Shown here: positions 53,524-60,989 of the stretch, piece after piece
Numbering within the stretch: position 1 is the first letter of the stretch
Layout: each line of letters begins with the position of its first letter
Assembly: GCF_023101085.1 (NCBI RefSeq)
Contig: NZ_CP064703.1
Span: 6,820,001 to 6,884,000, forward strand
Origin: Bradyrhizobium sp. 170
Lineage (GTDB): Bacteria > Pseudomonadota > Alphaproteobacteria > Rhizobiales > Xanthobacteraceae
Reading direction: 5' to 3'
DNA length: 64,000 nucleotides
The notes under the pieces: generated by a model
Databases searched by the model: none
Told to the model about the DNA's origin: nothing
Seen by the model: only the letters and a program-made list of their open reading frames with translations
Translations under genes and position numbers: made by a program

Positions 53524-54013
53524 GAACGCACGGTGCAGCAGAAAATCCTGAGCGCGCGCTGTCCCACTAGCGTTACCATGGCACCTTCCGCATCAGCATC
53601 AAGTCAGGCGAACGTAGGTGACGGCATGCCCTCGTCCTATACGGTGAGCGTTGGACCGCCAGGCGCGAGATCAGCGACTTGCGGATTGAGTTGCGGCTCT
53701 TTCATACGTGCCCTCAGTTTTTGGCGAAACGCGTTATAAAGGACAGCTATTCCCAGTGAAGCAGGGAACCCCTGCAAATGTATGCCGCAACCGCTGGCTG
53801 ATCCTCATATTCAACATGAGTAGGAGACGGATATCGGTGCTACGCGACGCTTGTGAAGAGAGCACCTTTTGTTGCGTCAGTGCTTCCGCGCGGCAACTGC
53901 ATCGAGACTGCTATTTGCACTTACTCTCTTCCTTTACTCGCCGCGCGGCCCCCGCGCTCACATTTATCCGTTCGTACAATGAGGACTTGACGTTGAGCCG
54001 ACGCACAGTTGGA
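53524..54013. other. Gap of 490 bp, no gene seen
   Basis: The forward frame from 53708 is open but its first 100 codons show no protein-like pattern. The promoter of the small gene at 54014 is expected here. Confidence 0.4.
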
Positions 54014-54172
54014 ATGCCCGAGGCCGATGAATTGAAAGACATGACGAAGTTGTTAGCGAGCTTATGGGAAGCCGCGCAACAGCTTCCTGAGGGTTCAGAG
54101 CGGCAGGATGCGTTCAGACAGATTGGTAGCTTCCAGAGGCGGGTGGCGGCATTAATTACACGCGCCCTTTAG
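54014..54172 (+). CDS. Small helical protein, 52 residues
   Basis: M-P-E-A-D-E-L-K-D-M-T-K-L-L-A-S-L-W-E-A then A-Q-Q-L-P-E-G-S-E-R-Q-D-A-F-R-Q-I-G-S-F and Q-R-R-V-A-A-L is a clean two-helix pattern with a conserved-looking S-L-W. TTG at 53993 is an alternative start. Short proteins with this pattern are frequent in Bradyrhizobium accessory regions. The function is unknown. Confidence 0.6.
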   Translation: MPEADELKDMTKLLASLWEAAQQLPEGSERQDAFRQIGSFQRRVAALITRAL

Positions 54173-54182
54173 GCTCTCAGGG

Positions 54183-54392
54183 ATGTCGTGTCGAGCTCTG
54201 CGGTGGCTACCGATCCAACTCGCGCCGGAAGATTGCGATTTGGAAGTTGGCGAACTTGATAAGATTGGCATTATGCCATTGGGTTTTCCATGCCGTCGAA
54301 AATTGGGGGGTTGGTACAATGCTTGGGCCGATGAACCGATTTTGATTTTTCCGACGCACTGGAGGATCTGGCGCGTGCCAACAAGTTGGTAA
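54183..54392 (+). CDS. Small conserved hypothetical protein, 69 residues
   Basis: The pattern R-W-L-P-I-Q-L-A-P-E-D-C-D-L-E-V near the start, then L-G-F-P-C-R-R-K-L-G-G-W and P-T-H-W-R-I-W at the end is one I know from a rhizobial family of short unknown proteins. It starts 10 bp after the preceding small gene. The protein has two Cys and several Trp. No function is known. Confidence 0.62.
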   Translation: MSCRALRWLPIQLAPEDCDLEVGELDKIGIMPLGFPCRRKLGGWYNAWADEPILIFPTHWRIWRVPTSW

Positions 54393-54478
54393 GTTAGTAA
54401 GTTAGTAATGTGGATTTGCGGATCAACCGCGTCTAGCGCCCTTGCAATCGAGAGTTATCGATCCTCATCCGGGTGTAC

Positions 54479-54709
54479 CTACTTGTAAGGTGTGATCTCG
54501 CGGGTCTCCGTCAGCTTGATCATGTGCACCGGTGGCGCGTACCGGCCCTTTCGACATGACCGGCATTTCAGCGAAGCCTCCAACTTCCAGAGCGGCGTGT
54601 CGCGCGGTCGGCGGATGGCGTCGAGAGGTAGGCTTGCCCGCGTCTTGCAGCGATTGCATTCCACCTCCAGCCAGCCCAATCCACCATTGAGACAGTGGTC
54701 GGCTCCCAT
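54479..54709 (-). CDS. Zinc-ribbon protein, 76 residues
   Basis: The protein reads M-G-A-D-H-C-L-N-G-G-L-G-W-L-E-V, then C-N-R-C-K-T-R-A-S-L-P-L-D-A-I-R, and C-R-S-C-R-K-G-R-Y near residue 50. The two C-x-x-C pairs form a zinc ribbon. I recognise it as a short conserved rhizobial protein without known role. The frame is open to 54787, but 54709 is the normal start. It lies just downstream of the group II intron on the same strand, which may have inserted in front of it. Confidence 0.72.
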   Translation of the reverse strand: MGADHCLNGGLGWLEVECNRCKTRASLPLDAIRRPRDTPLWKLEASLKCRSCRKGRYAPPVHMIKLTETREITPYK

Positions 54710-54909
54710 GATCTTGCCGCCCAGATGACGTGTCGCGATTTGGTGCTCATGGCCAGCGATTACAGCGCTACGGTGCCGGACGCGCAATCCACGGTAGAGT
54801 CGGGATGTGGCGCGGTGGCTTTAGGTTCGAACATATCTGTTTTCCGCCTCTTTCGTCTGGCGGTGCCTTAGTGTTTCGACCGTGACTCCGTTTCCACATC
54901 CCGCTCATC

Positions 54910-54942
54910 GAACCGGACGGGCGAATCTCTCGCATCCGGCTC
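54910..54942 (-). ncRNA. Group II intron domain V
   Basis: Read on the reverse strand, GAGCCGGATGCG pairs with CGCCCGTCCGGTTC around a short loop, matching the catalytic domain V consensus (GAGCCGUAUGCG…CGUACGGUUC). A domain VI-like stem follows towards 54870. Confidence 0.85.
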
Positions 54943-54954
54943 TCGGACAAGACT

Positions 54955-56286
54955 TCACGCCTTCACCCACGGCACGTCGTGTCCAAGCGCAGTTAAGCGT
55001 ACGAGCCCGAAGTGCCCGTAGAGATGCGAGAGTGGATAAGTCCCGCCCTTGCGTCGCCTGACCTTGTGCTTGGAGCGCAACCACCGGCGCAACCGCACAG
55101 CGGTGTAGTTGTCGATCGCTCTGTACGCCTTGTTGACGGTGCCTACGCTGAAGTAGTTTGCCCATCCGCGCAGCGCGCGATTCAACTTGCCCACCAGCTC
55201 TGTGGTTTCTTGCCATGTCCCCGATCGAGCAGTCAGCGCGTGAATGTTCTCCACCATGCGCCGGATGCTCTTCCGCGATGGCCGATATCCCAGGCGTGCC
55301 TGACCGGTTCTCGCTGAATACATCCGCCCGAACGAGTAGCCCAAGAAGTCGAACTCCCCTTCCGGCACCTTGCAGATTCGTGTCTTCTCCTCGTTGACCG
55401 TGAGCTTCAGCTTGCTCATGATCTTGCGCAGTTGTTGCAACGCCTCTTCGGCTTTGCCCTTCTTGCACAGGATCACGAGATCGTCGGCATAGGTCACGAT
55501 ACGAGAGCCGAGGCTTTGCTCCAACCCGAGCATCTTCCATCCCAACACGAACCGGCGCATGTAGAGATTCGCCAGCAATGGTGAGATGGGTGAACCCTGC
55601 GGGATGCCACGCCGCTTGTCCCGGGCTTCGGTTGTGCGTGTCTTCCTCCCTCGATCGTCGGTTTCTTCTACGGGGCATTCCAGCCACATCTTGATCAGAT
55701 GCAGCACGCGCCGATCAACAATTCGGCGCGCTACCGACTTTAGAAGTTCGGCATGGGGAATGCTTCCGAAGTAGTCCGCGAGGTCGGCGTCCACGACTTC
55801 CGGGTGGCCACGGAACAGCAGCCCTTCCACCTTGACCACCGCCTGTTGGGCATTCCGCCCTGGGCGGTACGCGTACTGTTCGGGTGGAAGGTCGGCTTCG
55901 AAGATCGGCTCCAGCACCAGCATTGTTGCTGTCATGCAGACCCGATCCCGCACGGTCGAGATGCCCAGCGGCCTGAGCTTGCCGTTGGCCTTCGGGATAA
56001 ACACTCTTCTGATAGGATCCGGCTGGTAGCTCTCCTCCCTGAGCGCAAGCGCCAGTTCGCCGAGCCACCGCTCTACGCCATACGCATCGATGTCCGCAAA
56101 ATCCTGACCGTCCACCCCCGGTGCGCCCTTATTGGAGCGACACTGGGCATAAGCGTGGGCCAGAACGTCCTCGCGGCCGATCTTGTCGTACAGGGCATAG
56201 AACCGATAGCCGGCTTCTGCCTTCGCTTTCGCGTGCAACGCCGTCTGCAGTTTCTGAACACTCTTCGGAGTTGATAGGTTGCCCAA
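54955..56286 (-). CDS. ltrA: Group II intron reverse transcriptase/maturase (LtrA type)
   Basis: This 443-residue protein has the reverse-transcriptase core: P-G-V-D-G near residue 55, [14 protein letters not shown] near 98, Y-R-P-G-R-N-A near 139, [14 protein letters not shown] near 229 and the catalytic Y-A-D-D near 267. The maturase (domain X) follows at about 330-420 with R-G-W-A-N-Y-F. No HNH endonuclease is present, as in rhizobial introns of this kind. The start appears to be TTG (56286). No frameshift is seen, so it may be active. Confidence 0.93.
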   Translation of the reverse strand: MGNLSTPKSVQKLQTALHAKAKAEAGYRFYALYDKIGREDVLAHAYAQCRSNKGAPGVDGQDFADIDAYGVERWLGELALALREESYQPDPIRRVFIPKANGKLRPLGISTVRDRVCMTATMLVLEPIFEADLPPEQYAYRPGRNAQQAVVKVEGLLFRGHPEVVDADLADYFGSIPHAELLKSVARRIVDRRVLHLIKMWLECPVEETDDRGRKTRTTEARDKRRGIPQGSPISPLLANLYMRRFVLGWKMLGLEQSLGSRIVTYADDLVILCKKGKAEEALQQLRKIMSKLKLTVNEEKTRICKVPEGEFDFLGYSFGRMYSARTGQARLGYRPSRKSIRRMVENIHALTARSGTWQETTELVGKLNRALRGWANYFSVGTVNKAYRAIDNYTAVRLRRWLRSKHKVRRRKGGTYPLSHLYGHFGLVRLTALGHDVPWVKA

Positions 56287-56930
56287 TCTCCAAGTCCCTC
56301 GCTACGTCTTGCGTTCGTCTCGAACTAAGGTCCCTTCCCTCCACCGGAGTTACCCGGCTTCAGCGGTACTACGAACCCCTCCGCATCCCCACGGCGCCCG
56401 GCCTGTCCCTCACGGGCATCCGGTTGGTCATCCCTGCCCACGCCTTGGGGTCTCCCGTGTTGCGTACGCTTTCCTTGTGTACATGCTGTCGCCACTACCC
56501 CGGCGCAGCGGCTGGGCGTATTGCTTCGCTCATTCACCCCAGCCGTATCAGCCTTCCCCGAAAGGGTTGTCGGGTCGGCCTCCGCATTGTCCTTTTCGAG
56601 GCTTGCTCGGGCGTTCACTCGCGTTACGGCCTGCACACTCGCGCTGTCACCGTATATCGTGACACGCTAACCAGAGGCTTCAGCCACTTTGTTACCTCCA
56701 TGACTGCTCCGGTTGCTTCCGGCTGGAGCGGTTGCCGGGTGGGACTTACACCCACTGGAAAGCGCCGCCTTTCCACGGCGCACACCCGTAGGATGACATC
56801 GGCTCCGTGGCACTTCCACTTGGTCAAGCCAGCCGCCGCAGCGCCGGGAAAAGTTGCAAGACAAGGTTGGAACCGTGGAAACGGAGAAGCGTCTAGCCAC
56901 GTCAGACTTACCATCACCGTTGAGAGTGAA

Positions 56931-57188
56931 ATGGCCCTGCATTTCAGCCGCGTTGGTCCTGCAACAGAGGAGTTAGAGATATGGAGCGCGAGCGAACGCG
57001 GCTTTTCTTTCGTTATTAGTAACGAGAGCAGAGATGGGCCTGGACTTCACGGCAAGCCCGGCTTTGTAGCTTCTTGGCGCCCCATCCATATTAACAAGCC
57101 TGCGATCAGGGTGGGCGGATCACCCTTCAAGACGTTCGCCGAAGCCGCGACGGCCTGTGAGGCCATGCTGCCACACCTGACCAGATAG
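56931..57188 (+). CDS. Small conserved hypothetical protein, 85 residues
   Basis: M-A-L-H-F-S-R-V-G-P-A-T-E-E-L-E-I-W then R-G-F-S-F-V-I-S-N-E-S-R and W-R-P-I-H-I-N-K-P-A-I-R-V-G-G-S-P-F-K are protein-like, with a last helix E-A-A-T-A-C-E-A-M-L. GAGAG precedes the ATG at 7 bp. The same frame is open far upstream through the intron, which is meaningless. I recognise the F-x-F-V-I-S and I-x-V-G-G-S-P-F pattern from short rhizobial proteins; function unknown. Confidence 0.65.
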   Translation: MALHFSRVGPATEELEIWSASERGFSFVISNESRDGPGLHGKPGFVASWRPIHINKPAIRVGGSPFKTFAEAATACEAMLPHLTR

Positions 57189-57229
57189 CTTCGGCTTTGG
57201 CGCAGCCGACGCAAGCTGAAGAGGGACCA

Positions 57230-57376
57230 ATGACCGTTTTCGTTTACGTCAACACGAGCAAGCAGATCGGAGACAAAGACGACGTCAAGTTATTCGCAAA
57301 TGTGGATGCCGCGGAAAAGTGGTTCGAGGAGAATGATCCTGAAGGCGTCGCGTTCGAGTACGAGGTATTAGAATAG
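57230..57376 (+). CDS. Small conserved hypothetical protein, 48 residues
   Basis: The frame reads M-T-V-F-V-Y-V-N-T-S-K-Q-I-G-D-K-D-D-V-K and then A-A-E-K-W-F-E-E-N-D-P-E-G-V-A-F-E-Y-E and V-L-E-stop. GAGGGACC lies just before the ATG. Acidic, beta-alpha-beta-like. I recognise it as a short protein widespread in rhizobia, often beside mobile DNA. It follows the 85-residue gene by 41 bp and may be co-transcribed. Function unknown. Confidence 0.72.
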   Translation: MTVFVYVNTSKQIGDKDDVKLFANVDAAEKWFEENDPEGVAFEYEVLE

Positions 57377-57512
57377 TCGTTGATCCGCGCGCCTCTGCCG
57401 TGCGCACTTGCTGGTGGTAAATCGCGAGCGCACAATAGGGCTCGGTGTTGCACTTTGGTAACCCATTATTTTGTTCGCAAGCGATAAGTTCATCGCTTTG
57501 GGAGACAGGCAT

Positions 57513-57710
57513 ATGGACGTGTATTTGAACACCAAACGTGATCTGCTCGTTGTGAAGACGGGATATCCGATGCCGCCCGCTGCGGCGCAGGGAAAATGGC
57601 GTAAAAGCAAAAAGAGGGTCATCAAAGTCAGCGACGAGATCAGCTCGGCGCTCCAGAGGCAGGGCTACTACATGCGCAAGCTAAGGGACCTGCATAGTAA
57701 TAGAGACTAG
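57513..57710 (+). CDS. Small basic hypothetical protein, 65 residues
   Basis: M-D-V-Y-L-N-T-K-R-D-L-L-V-V-K-T-G-Y-P-M then a Lys/Arg-rich middle G-K-W-R-K-S-K-K-R-V-I-K-V and a helix E-I-S-S-A-L-Q-R-Q-G-Y-Y-M-R-K-L. GGGAGA precedes the ATG at 57513 by 8 bp; the open frame back to 57471 is ignored. The basic charge suggests nucleic-acid binding, but this is a guess. It lies 30 bp before the interrupted yedK gene. Confidence 0.6.
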   Translation: MDVYLNTKRDLLVVKTGYPMPPAAAQGKWRKSKKRVIKVSDEISSALQRQGYYMRKLRDLHSNRD

Positions 57711-57739
57711 CGAAGAACGATCCTTTGCGGCAGCCTTCG

Positions 57740-57753
57740 ATGTGCAATCTCTA
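57740..57753 (+). pseudogene. yedK: First codons of yedK, cut by the RIT assembly
   Basis: ATGTGCAATCTCTA encodes M-C-N-L-Y up to the second base of codon 5. The Cys at position 2 is the catalytic residue of YedK/HMCES, which crosslinks to abasic sites. The gene continues at 62372 with AATCTCTAC, so the 4.6 kb between are inserted DNA. Confidence 0.75.
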
Positions 57754-57769
57754 TTATGCCGATCTCCGT

Positions 57770-57836
57770 ATTATGCCGCGCCGATGCGCATTCCCGAGGA
57801 CAGGGGCGCAATCTCGGCGCGGCATGTCGGCATAAT
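57770..57836. repeat. Relic RIT terminal repeat
   Basis: ATTATGCCGCG (57770) and GTCGGCATAAT (57826-57836) enclose a spacer so that the unit is exactly 67 bp from core to core, as in the intact left end at 59014-59080. The spacer sequence differs. An extra core ATTATGCCGAT lies at 57753-57763. Confidence 0.75.
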
Positions 57837-57900
57837 CAGAGCGCCTCGAGGAATGCGAGCAGCTTGTCGCCGGGGCGAGAGTGGCCGGGCTTTGCCATCG
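57836..57900 (-). pseudogene. C-terminal tail of a second ritC-type recombinase gene
   Basis: The last codons read H-S-R-P-G-D-K-L-L-A-F-L-E-A-L-stop. The intact recombinase at 59080 ends R-P-N-D-K-L-L-A-F-L-E-A-L-stop, and both stops overlap the terminal repeat in the same way. The rest of the gene is lost. Confidence 0.8.
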
Positions 57901-57939
57901 CCCGTCACAGCAAGAATCTGTTTGTGCGCCGGTTGGCGA

Positions 57940-58404
57940 TCAAGAGCCGGTTGTCTCCCCGCTGGGCGTGGCGCGGAGGGCGAATATTTCCTTGGCTGCG
58001 AACAGGCCGTTGAGCGCGGCCGGGAAGCCGGCATAGACGGCCATCTGCATGATGACCTCGGTGATCTCTTCACGGCTCAGGCCGACGTTCAGGCCAGCCT
58101 CGATGTGAACCTTGAGCTGAGGGCTGGCATTGCCGAGCGCGGTTAACGCGGCAATGGTCGCGATCTCACGGGCCCGCAGATCGAGGCCGGGGCGGGAATA
58201 GATATCGCCGAAGGGGAACTCGATCACATAGCGCGCGAAATCGGGCGCGATGTCCGCCAGCGCCGTGATGACGTTATGCCCAGCCTTGCCGTCAATCTCA
58301 TCTAGTGCTCGCCGCCCGCGCTCGAGCCGGCTTTCTTGCGGCGAGAAGACCGGTGCGGGGGGTGCGCATGCGGGTTGAGCCTGTGCTTTCGTGGACTGCG
58401 TCAT
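57940..58404 (-). CDS. Carboxymuconolactone decarboxylase family protein
   Basis: This 154-residue protein starts at ATG 58404 (AAGGAG upstream). The core has A-P-D-F-A-R-Y-V-I-E-F-P-F-G-D-I-Y, R-A-R-E-I-A-T-I-A-A-L-T-A-L-G near residue 80 and H-I-E-A-G-L-N-V-G-L-S-R-E-E-I near 104, the usual 4-carboxymuconolactone decarboxylase pattern. No AhpD C-x-x-C pair is seen, so it is not a peroxidase of that kind. It overlaps the MerR gene upstream and is probably controlled by it. It lies between two RIT ends as possible cargo. Confidence 0.88.
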   Translation of the reverse strand: MTQSTKAQAQPACAPPAPVFSPQESRLERGRRALDEIDGKAGHNVITALADIAPDFARYVIEFPFGDIYSRPGLDLRAREIATIAALTALGNASPQLKVHIEAGLNVGLSREEITEVIMQMAVYAGFPAALNGLFAAKEIFALRATPSGETTGS

Positions 58405-58768
58405 GATTTTTGCTCCTTGTTCTCGTGCCGGCGTAGCCAGCAATCTTGGTGTCGAGAACGAGAAGGCACGCTTGCAGTTCGGCAGCGTGGGCACGGACGG
58501 CCGCACGGTGGCGCTCCAGAAGCTCGCGACGCTCAGCCTCAGTGCCGACGCCGCGCTCCCGCAGTGCTGCGTAGCGCAGCATGTCCCGGATCGGCATCCC
58601 GGTCGTCTTCAGACGGCCGAGAAACTCGATCCAGGTCAGGATCGATGCGTCGTAATCCCGATGGCGCGATTGGTTGCGGTCAGCATAGGGCAGCAGCCCG
58701 ATCCGCTCATAGTAACGAATCGTATGTGCTGTCAGTCCCGAGCGTTTCGCCAGTTCACCAATCTTCAT
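58298..58768 (-). CDS. MerR family transcriptional regulator, long C-terminal overlap with the next gene
   Basis: M-K-I-G-E-L-A-K-R-S-G-L-T-A-H-T-I-R-Y-Y then E-R-I-G-L-L-P is the classic MerR winged helix, followed by the dimer helix with E-F-L-G-R-L-K-T-T-G-M-P-I-R-D near residue 50. No metal-binding cysteine pattern is present at the end, so an organic ligand or redox signal is likely. The open frame gives 156 residues, and the last 35 overlap the decarboxylase gene. The normal MerR end would be near L-D-T-K-I-A-G-Y, so the tail may be an extension caused by a lost stop. Confidence 0.88.
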   Translation of the reverse strand: MKIGELAKRSGLTAHTIRYYERIGLLPYADRNQSRHRDYDASILTWIEFLGRLKTTGMPIRDMLRYAALRERGVGTEAERRELLERHRAAVRAHAAELQACLLVLDTKIAGYAGTRTRSKNHDAVHESTGSTRMRTPRTGLLAARKPARARAASTR

Positions 58769-59012
58769 GAGCACCCTTCTCGATCAACGACGCAACGGAA
58801 GCTAGGGGTTCGAGCGCGCTCTAAGTCAAGAGGAAATCGCATCACAGTGATTCGAGCACCAGCACGCTGTCTCCGACGGGGTGGTGCATCGCTGCGATTT
58901 GGAACAGGCAAATGGACAAACAAGGTCTGTTCGCCGCTCGGCGAAGTGAGCCTGCCCGGCGACTGCTAAGCTTGAAGCCAATTCATTTTCGGCAGGGGGC
59001 AGGGAGGGGGCC

Positions 59013-59081
59013 GATTATGCCGACCGTTGGCTCAGGACGGCCTCAGGCGGCGGCGATCGCTGCTTTGGAGTCGGCATAATC
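59013..59081. repeat. Left terminal inverted repeat of the RIT element (69 bp)
   Basis: The repeat starts GATTATGCCGAC and ends GTCGGCATAATC, so each terminal repeat is itself framed by two inverted copies of the core ATTATGCCGAC. Compared with the reverse complement of 62264-62332, 61 of 69 positions agree. The spacer between cores is 45 bp. The stop codon of the last recombinase gene overlaps its inner edge. Confidence 0.9.
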
Positions 59082-60069
59082 ACAGTGCCTCCAGAAATGC
59101 GAGAAGCTTATCATTCGGTCGAAAACGACCGGCAGTAGCTACCGCTGGAGCTGTAGCGGCCAGTGCGCGTTCCTTGATTCCCATATCAGCGTGTAGGTAG
59201 ATGTGGGTGGTTTCGACCTGCTCATGGCCGAGCCAAAGTGCTATCACCGAAGTCTCAACTCCCGCCCGCAGCAGTCGCATCGCGGCGCTGTGACGCAACA
59301 CATGCATGCTGATGGTTTTCTGTCCCAACGACGGACAGGCGCGGGTGGCGATCTGAACGTATTTGGCGAGCCGATGTTCGACGGCGTCACGGCTGAGTGA
59401 CGTCCCCGACTGGGTGACGAAAAGTGGCTCCGCCGGTTGACCAGCGCGCTCAGCGAGCCAAACACGCAGGAGGGCGACCATGCCCGACGTAATCGGTGTG
59501 ATCCGCAACTTCCGTCCTTTCCCCATGCAACTGACATGCGCGCCAGTGCCGAGATGAACATCGCTGATGCGAAGGCCGATCAATTCTGACGCACGCAGGC
59601 CCGTTTGGGCCGCGAGCGTAAGCAGGGTATGGTCGCGCCGCCCGGTCCAGGTCGAGCGGTTGGGTGCGCGGAACAGCGCATCGAGTTCTGGTTCGATCAG
59701 GAAAGTGACGAGCCTCCGGTCGAAACGCTTGCGTGGAATGGCAAGCACGCGTTCGATTATGGCGGCATGCTCGGGATGTCGAAACGCTGCGTACCGGAAC
59801 AGCGAACGGACGGCGGCAAGTCGAGCGTTGCGAGTGCGCGCACTATTCTCCCGCTGCTTCTCAAGATGGTCGAGGAAGGCGCCGATGAGCGGCGCATCAA
59901 GATCGTCGATGTCTAGCTTCGATGGTTCGACGTCTTTCCTCGCGGACGCGAAGACCAGCAGCAGCCGCAGCGTGTCCCGGTAGGCCGCAAGTGTATGGGG
60001 ACTAGCTTGGCGCTGGCAGATGAGGCGTTCCGTGAAGAACGCTTGCAGGGTTGGGGCAAGTGCGGTCAT
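59080..60069 (-). CDS. ritC: RIT element tyrosine recombinase C
   Basis: This 329-residue recombinase has an N-terminal SAM-like domain (about residues 5-95) and a catalytic domain with Arg in A-Q-T-G-L-R-A-S-E-L (about 160), Lys in M-G-K-G-R-K-L-R, H-x-x-R in H-V-L-R-H-S-A-A-M-R-L-L (about 254), His in W-L-G-H-E-Q-V and nucleophile Tyr in T-H-I-Y-L-H-A-D (about 286). It overlaps ritB by 4 bp and is the last of three. Trios of different tyrosine recombinases in one overlapping operon define RIT elements; how the three share the work is unknown. Confidence 0.92.
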   Translation of the reverse strand: MTALAPTLQAFFTERLICQRQASPHTLAAYRDTLRLLLVFASARKDVEPSKLDIDDLDAPLIGAFLDHLEKQRENSARTRNARLAAVRSLFRYAAFRHPEHAAIIERVLAIPRKRFDRRLVTFLIEPELDALFRAPNRSTWTGRRDHTLLTLAAQTGLRASELIGLRISDVHLGTGAHVSCMGKGRKLRITPITSGMVALLRVWLAERAGQPAEPLFVTQSGTSLSRDAVEHRLAKYVQIATRACPSLGQKTISMHVLRHSAAMRLLRAGVETSVIALWLGHEQVETTHIYLHADMGIKERALAATAPAVATAGRFRPNDKLLAFLEAL

Positions 60070-60989
60070 GCGGCACCTCCGAGGTGCCGCTCCAAACGAT
60101 CACCAACCAGCGTCAGCAACTCCGGCGCAGCTGAGATATACCAGTATGTGCTGACGGGATCGACGTGGCCGAGGTAGGTCGACAGCAACGCGATCCGGTT
60201 CCCCGGCTCCCTGCCATCTCGATATCCGTCAAGGATGGTATTGACGGCAAATCCGTGCCGCAGGTCATGCAGCCTCGGACGGCATGAGGCAGAGCGCGGC
60301 TTGAGGCCGGCGACATCCACAATTTGACGAAAGACGGGCTGGACGCCCATGTAGCGGAACCTGGTGCCAACCGTAGTGACCAGCAGTGCCGGCGTATTCG
60401 ACGAGTTTTTCGGACGGTCGTCTCGACGCAGATAATCAACCAGTGCAGCCACGGTGCTCGGATGCAGCGGCAATTGGCGAGACTTGCCGAACTTTGCGTT
60501 CCGAATGGTGAGTAGTCCAATGACGGAGTCAAAATCGTCGCGGTCGAGGCCGATCGCTTCCCCAACCCGCATGCCGGTCACTGCAAGCAAAGCGATCAAT
60601 GTCCGAAATGTCGCCACTCGGTGCGGTGCCCGCAGCGTCCCGGCTGCGGCGATGAGGGCCGCGATATCCGACTCCGAATATAGGTAGGGGGTGGCCCGGC
60701 CTTTTTGCTGCACCAGCAAGTGTGTCGGGGGCACCTCGGTCGCGGGGTCGATCCCGCGCAGGTGTTTAGCGAAGCGGCGAACAACGGAAAGCCGGGCAAA
60801 CGCCCAGGTTCGACCGCGCTTAGGGAGTGTCGCCCAAGCGAGCGCCGCCTCGGTTGTCAGATGGTCTTCGCCACGATCCTCGACGAAGGTGAGAAACTGA
60901 CCGAGTAGTTTCTCGGCTCGATAGAGCTTAAAGCCGAGGGCGCGGCGAACCGCAAAATAGTCAGCGAGAGCTTTGCGGAGAGCGTTCAT
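60066..60989 (-). CDS. ritB: RIT element tyrosine recombinase B
   Basis: This 307-residue recombinase starts at an ATG overlapping the ritA stop by 4 bp; the frame is open to 61007. The catalytic set is Arg in V-T-G-M-R-V-G-E-A-I (about 150), R-L-H-D-L-R-H-G-F-A-V-N (about 250), L-G-H-V-D-P-V and Tyr in S-T-Y-W-Y-I-S (about 288). The stretch Y-R-D-G-R-E-P-G-N-R-I between the H-x-x-R and the second His is longer than in XerC/D, as usual for the middle RIT protein. The coupling of translation points to use in a fixed ratio. Confidence 0.92.
   Translation of the reverse strand: MNALRKALADYFAVRRALGFKLYRAEKLLGQFLTFVEDRGEDHLTTEAALAWATLPKRGRTWAFARLSVVRRFAKHLRGIDPATEVPPTHLLVQQKGRATPYLYSESDIAALIAAAGTLRAPHRVATFRTLIALLAVTGMRVGEAIGLDRDDFDSVIGLLTIRNAKFGKSRQLPLHPSTVAALVDYLRRDDRPKNSSNTPALLVTTVGTRFRYMGVQPVFRQIVDVAGLKPRSASCRPRLHDLRHGFAVNTILDGYRDGREPGNRIALLSTYLGHVDPVSTYWYISAAPELLTLVGDRLERHLGGAA

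Larger units (their letters stand above)
54870..56783 (-). mobile_element. Group II intron (boundaries approximate)
   Basis: Read on the reverse strand, the ribozyme starts near 56783 with GTGCGCC (GUGYG-type 5' end). It contains domains I-IV to about 56290, the maturase gene 56286-54955 and domain V at 54942-54910. The 3' end is near 54870, where GGTCGAAACAC precedes the flank. All parts needed for a bacterial class IIB-type intron are there. The host sequence at the insertion site is not a recognisable gene. Confidence 0.8.

Noticed and set aside
56121-56930. Forward frame leading into the small gene at 56931
   Set aside because: It runs through the structured RNA part of the group II intron. 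Only the part from 56931 is protein-like.
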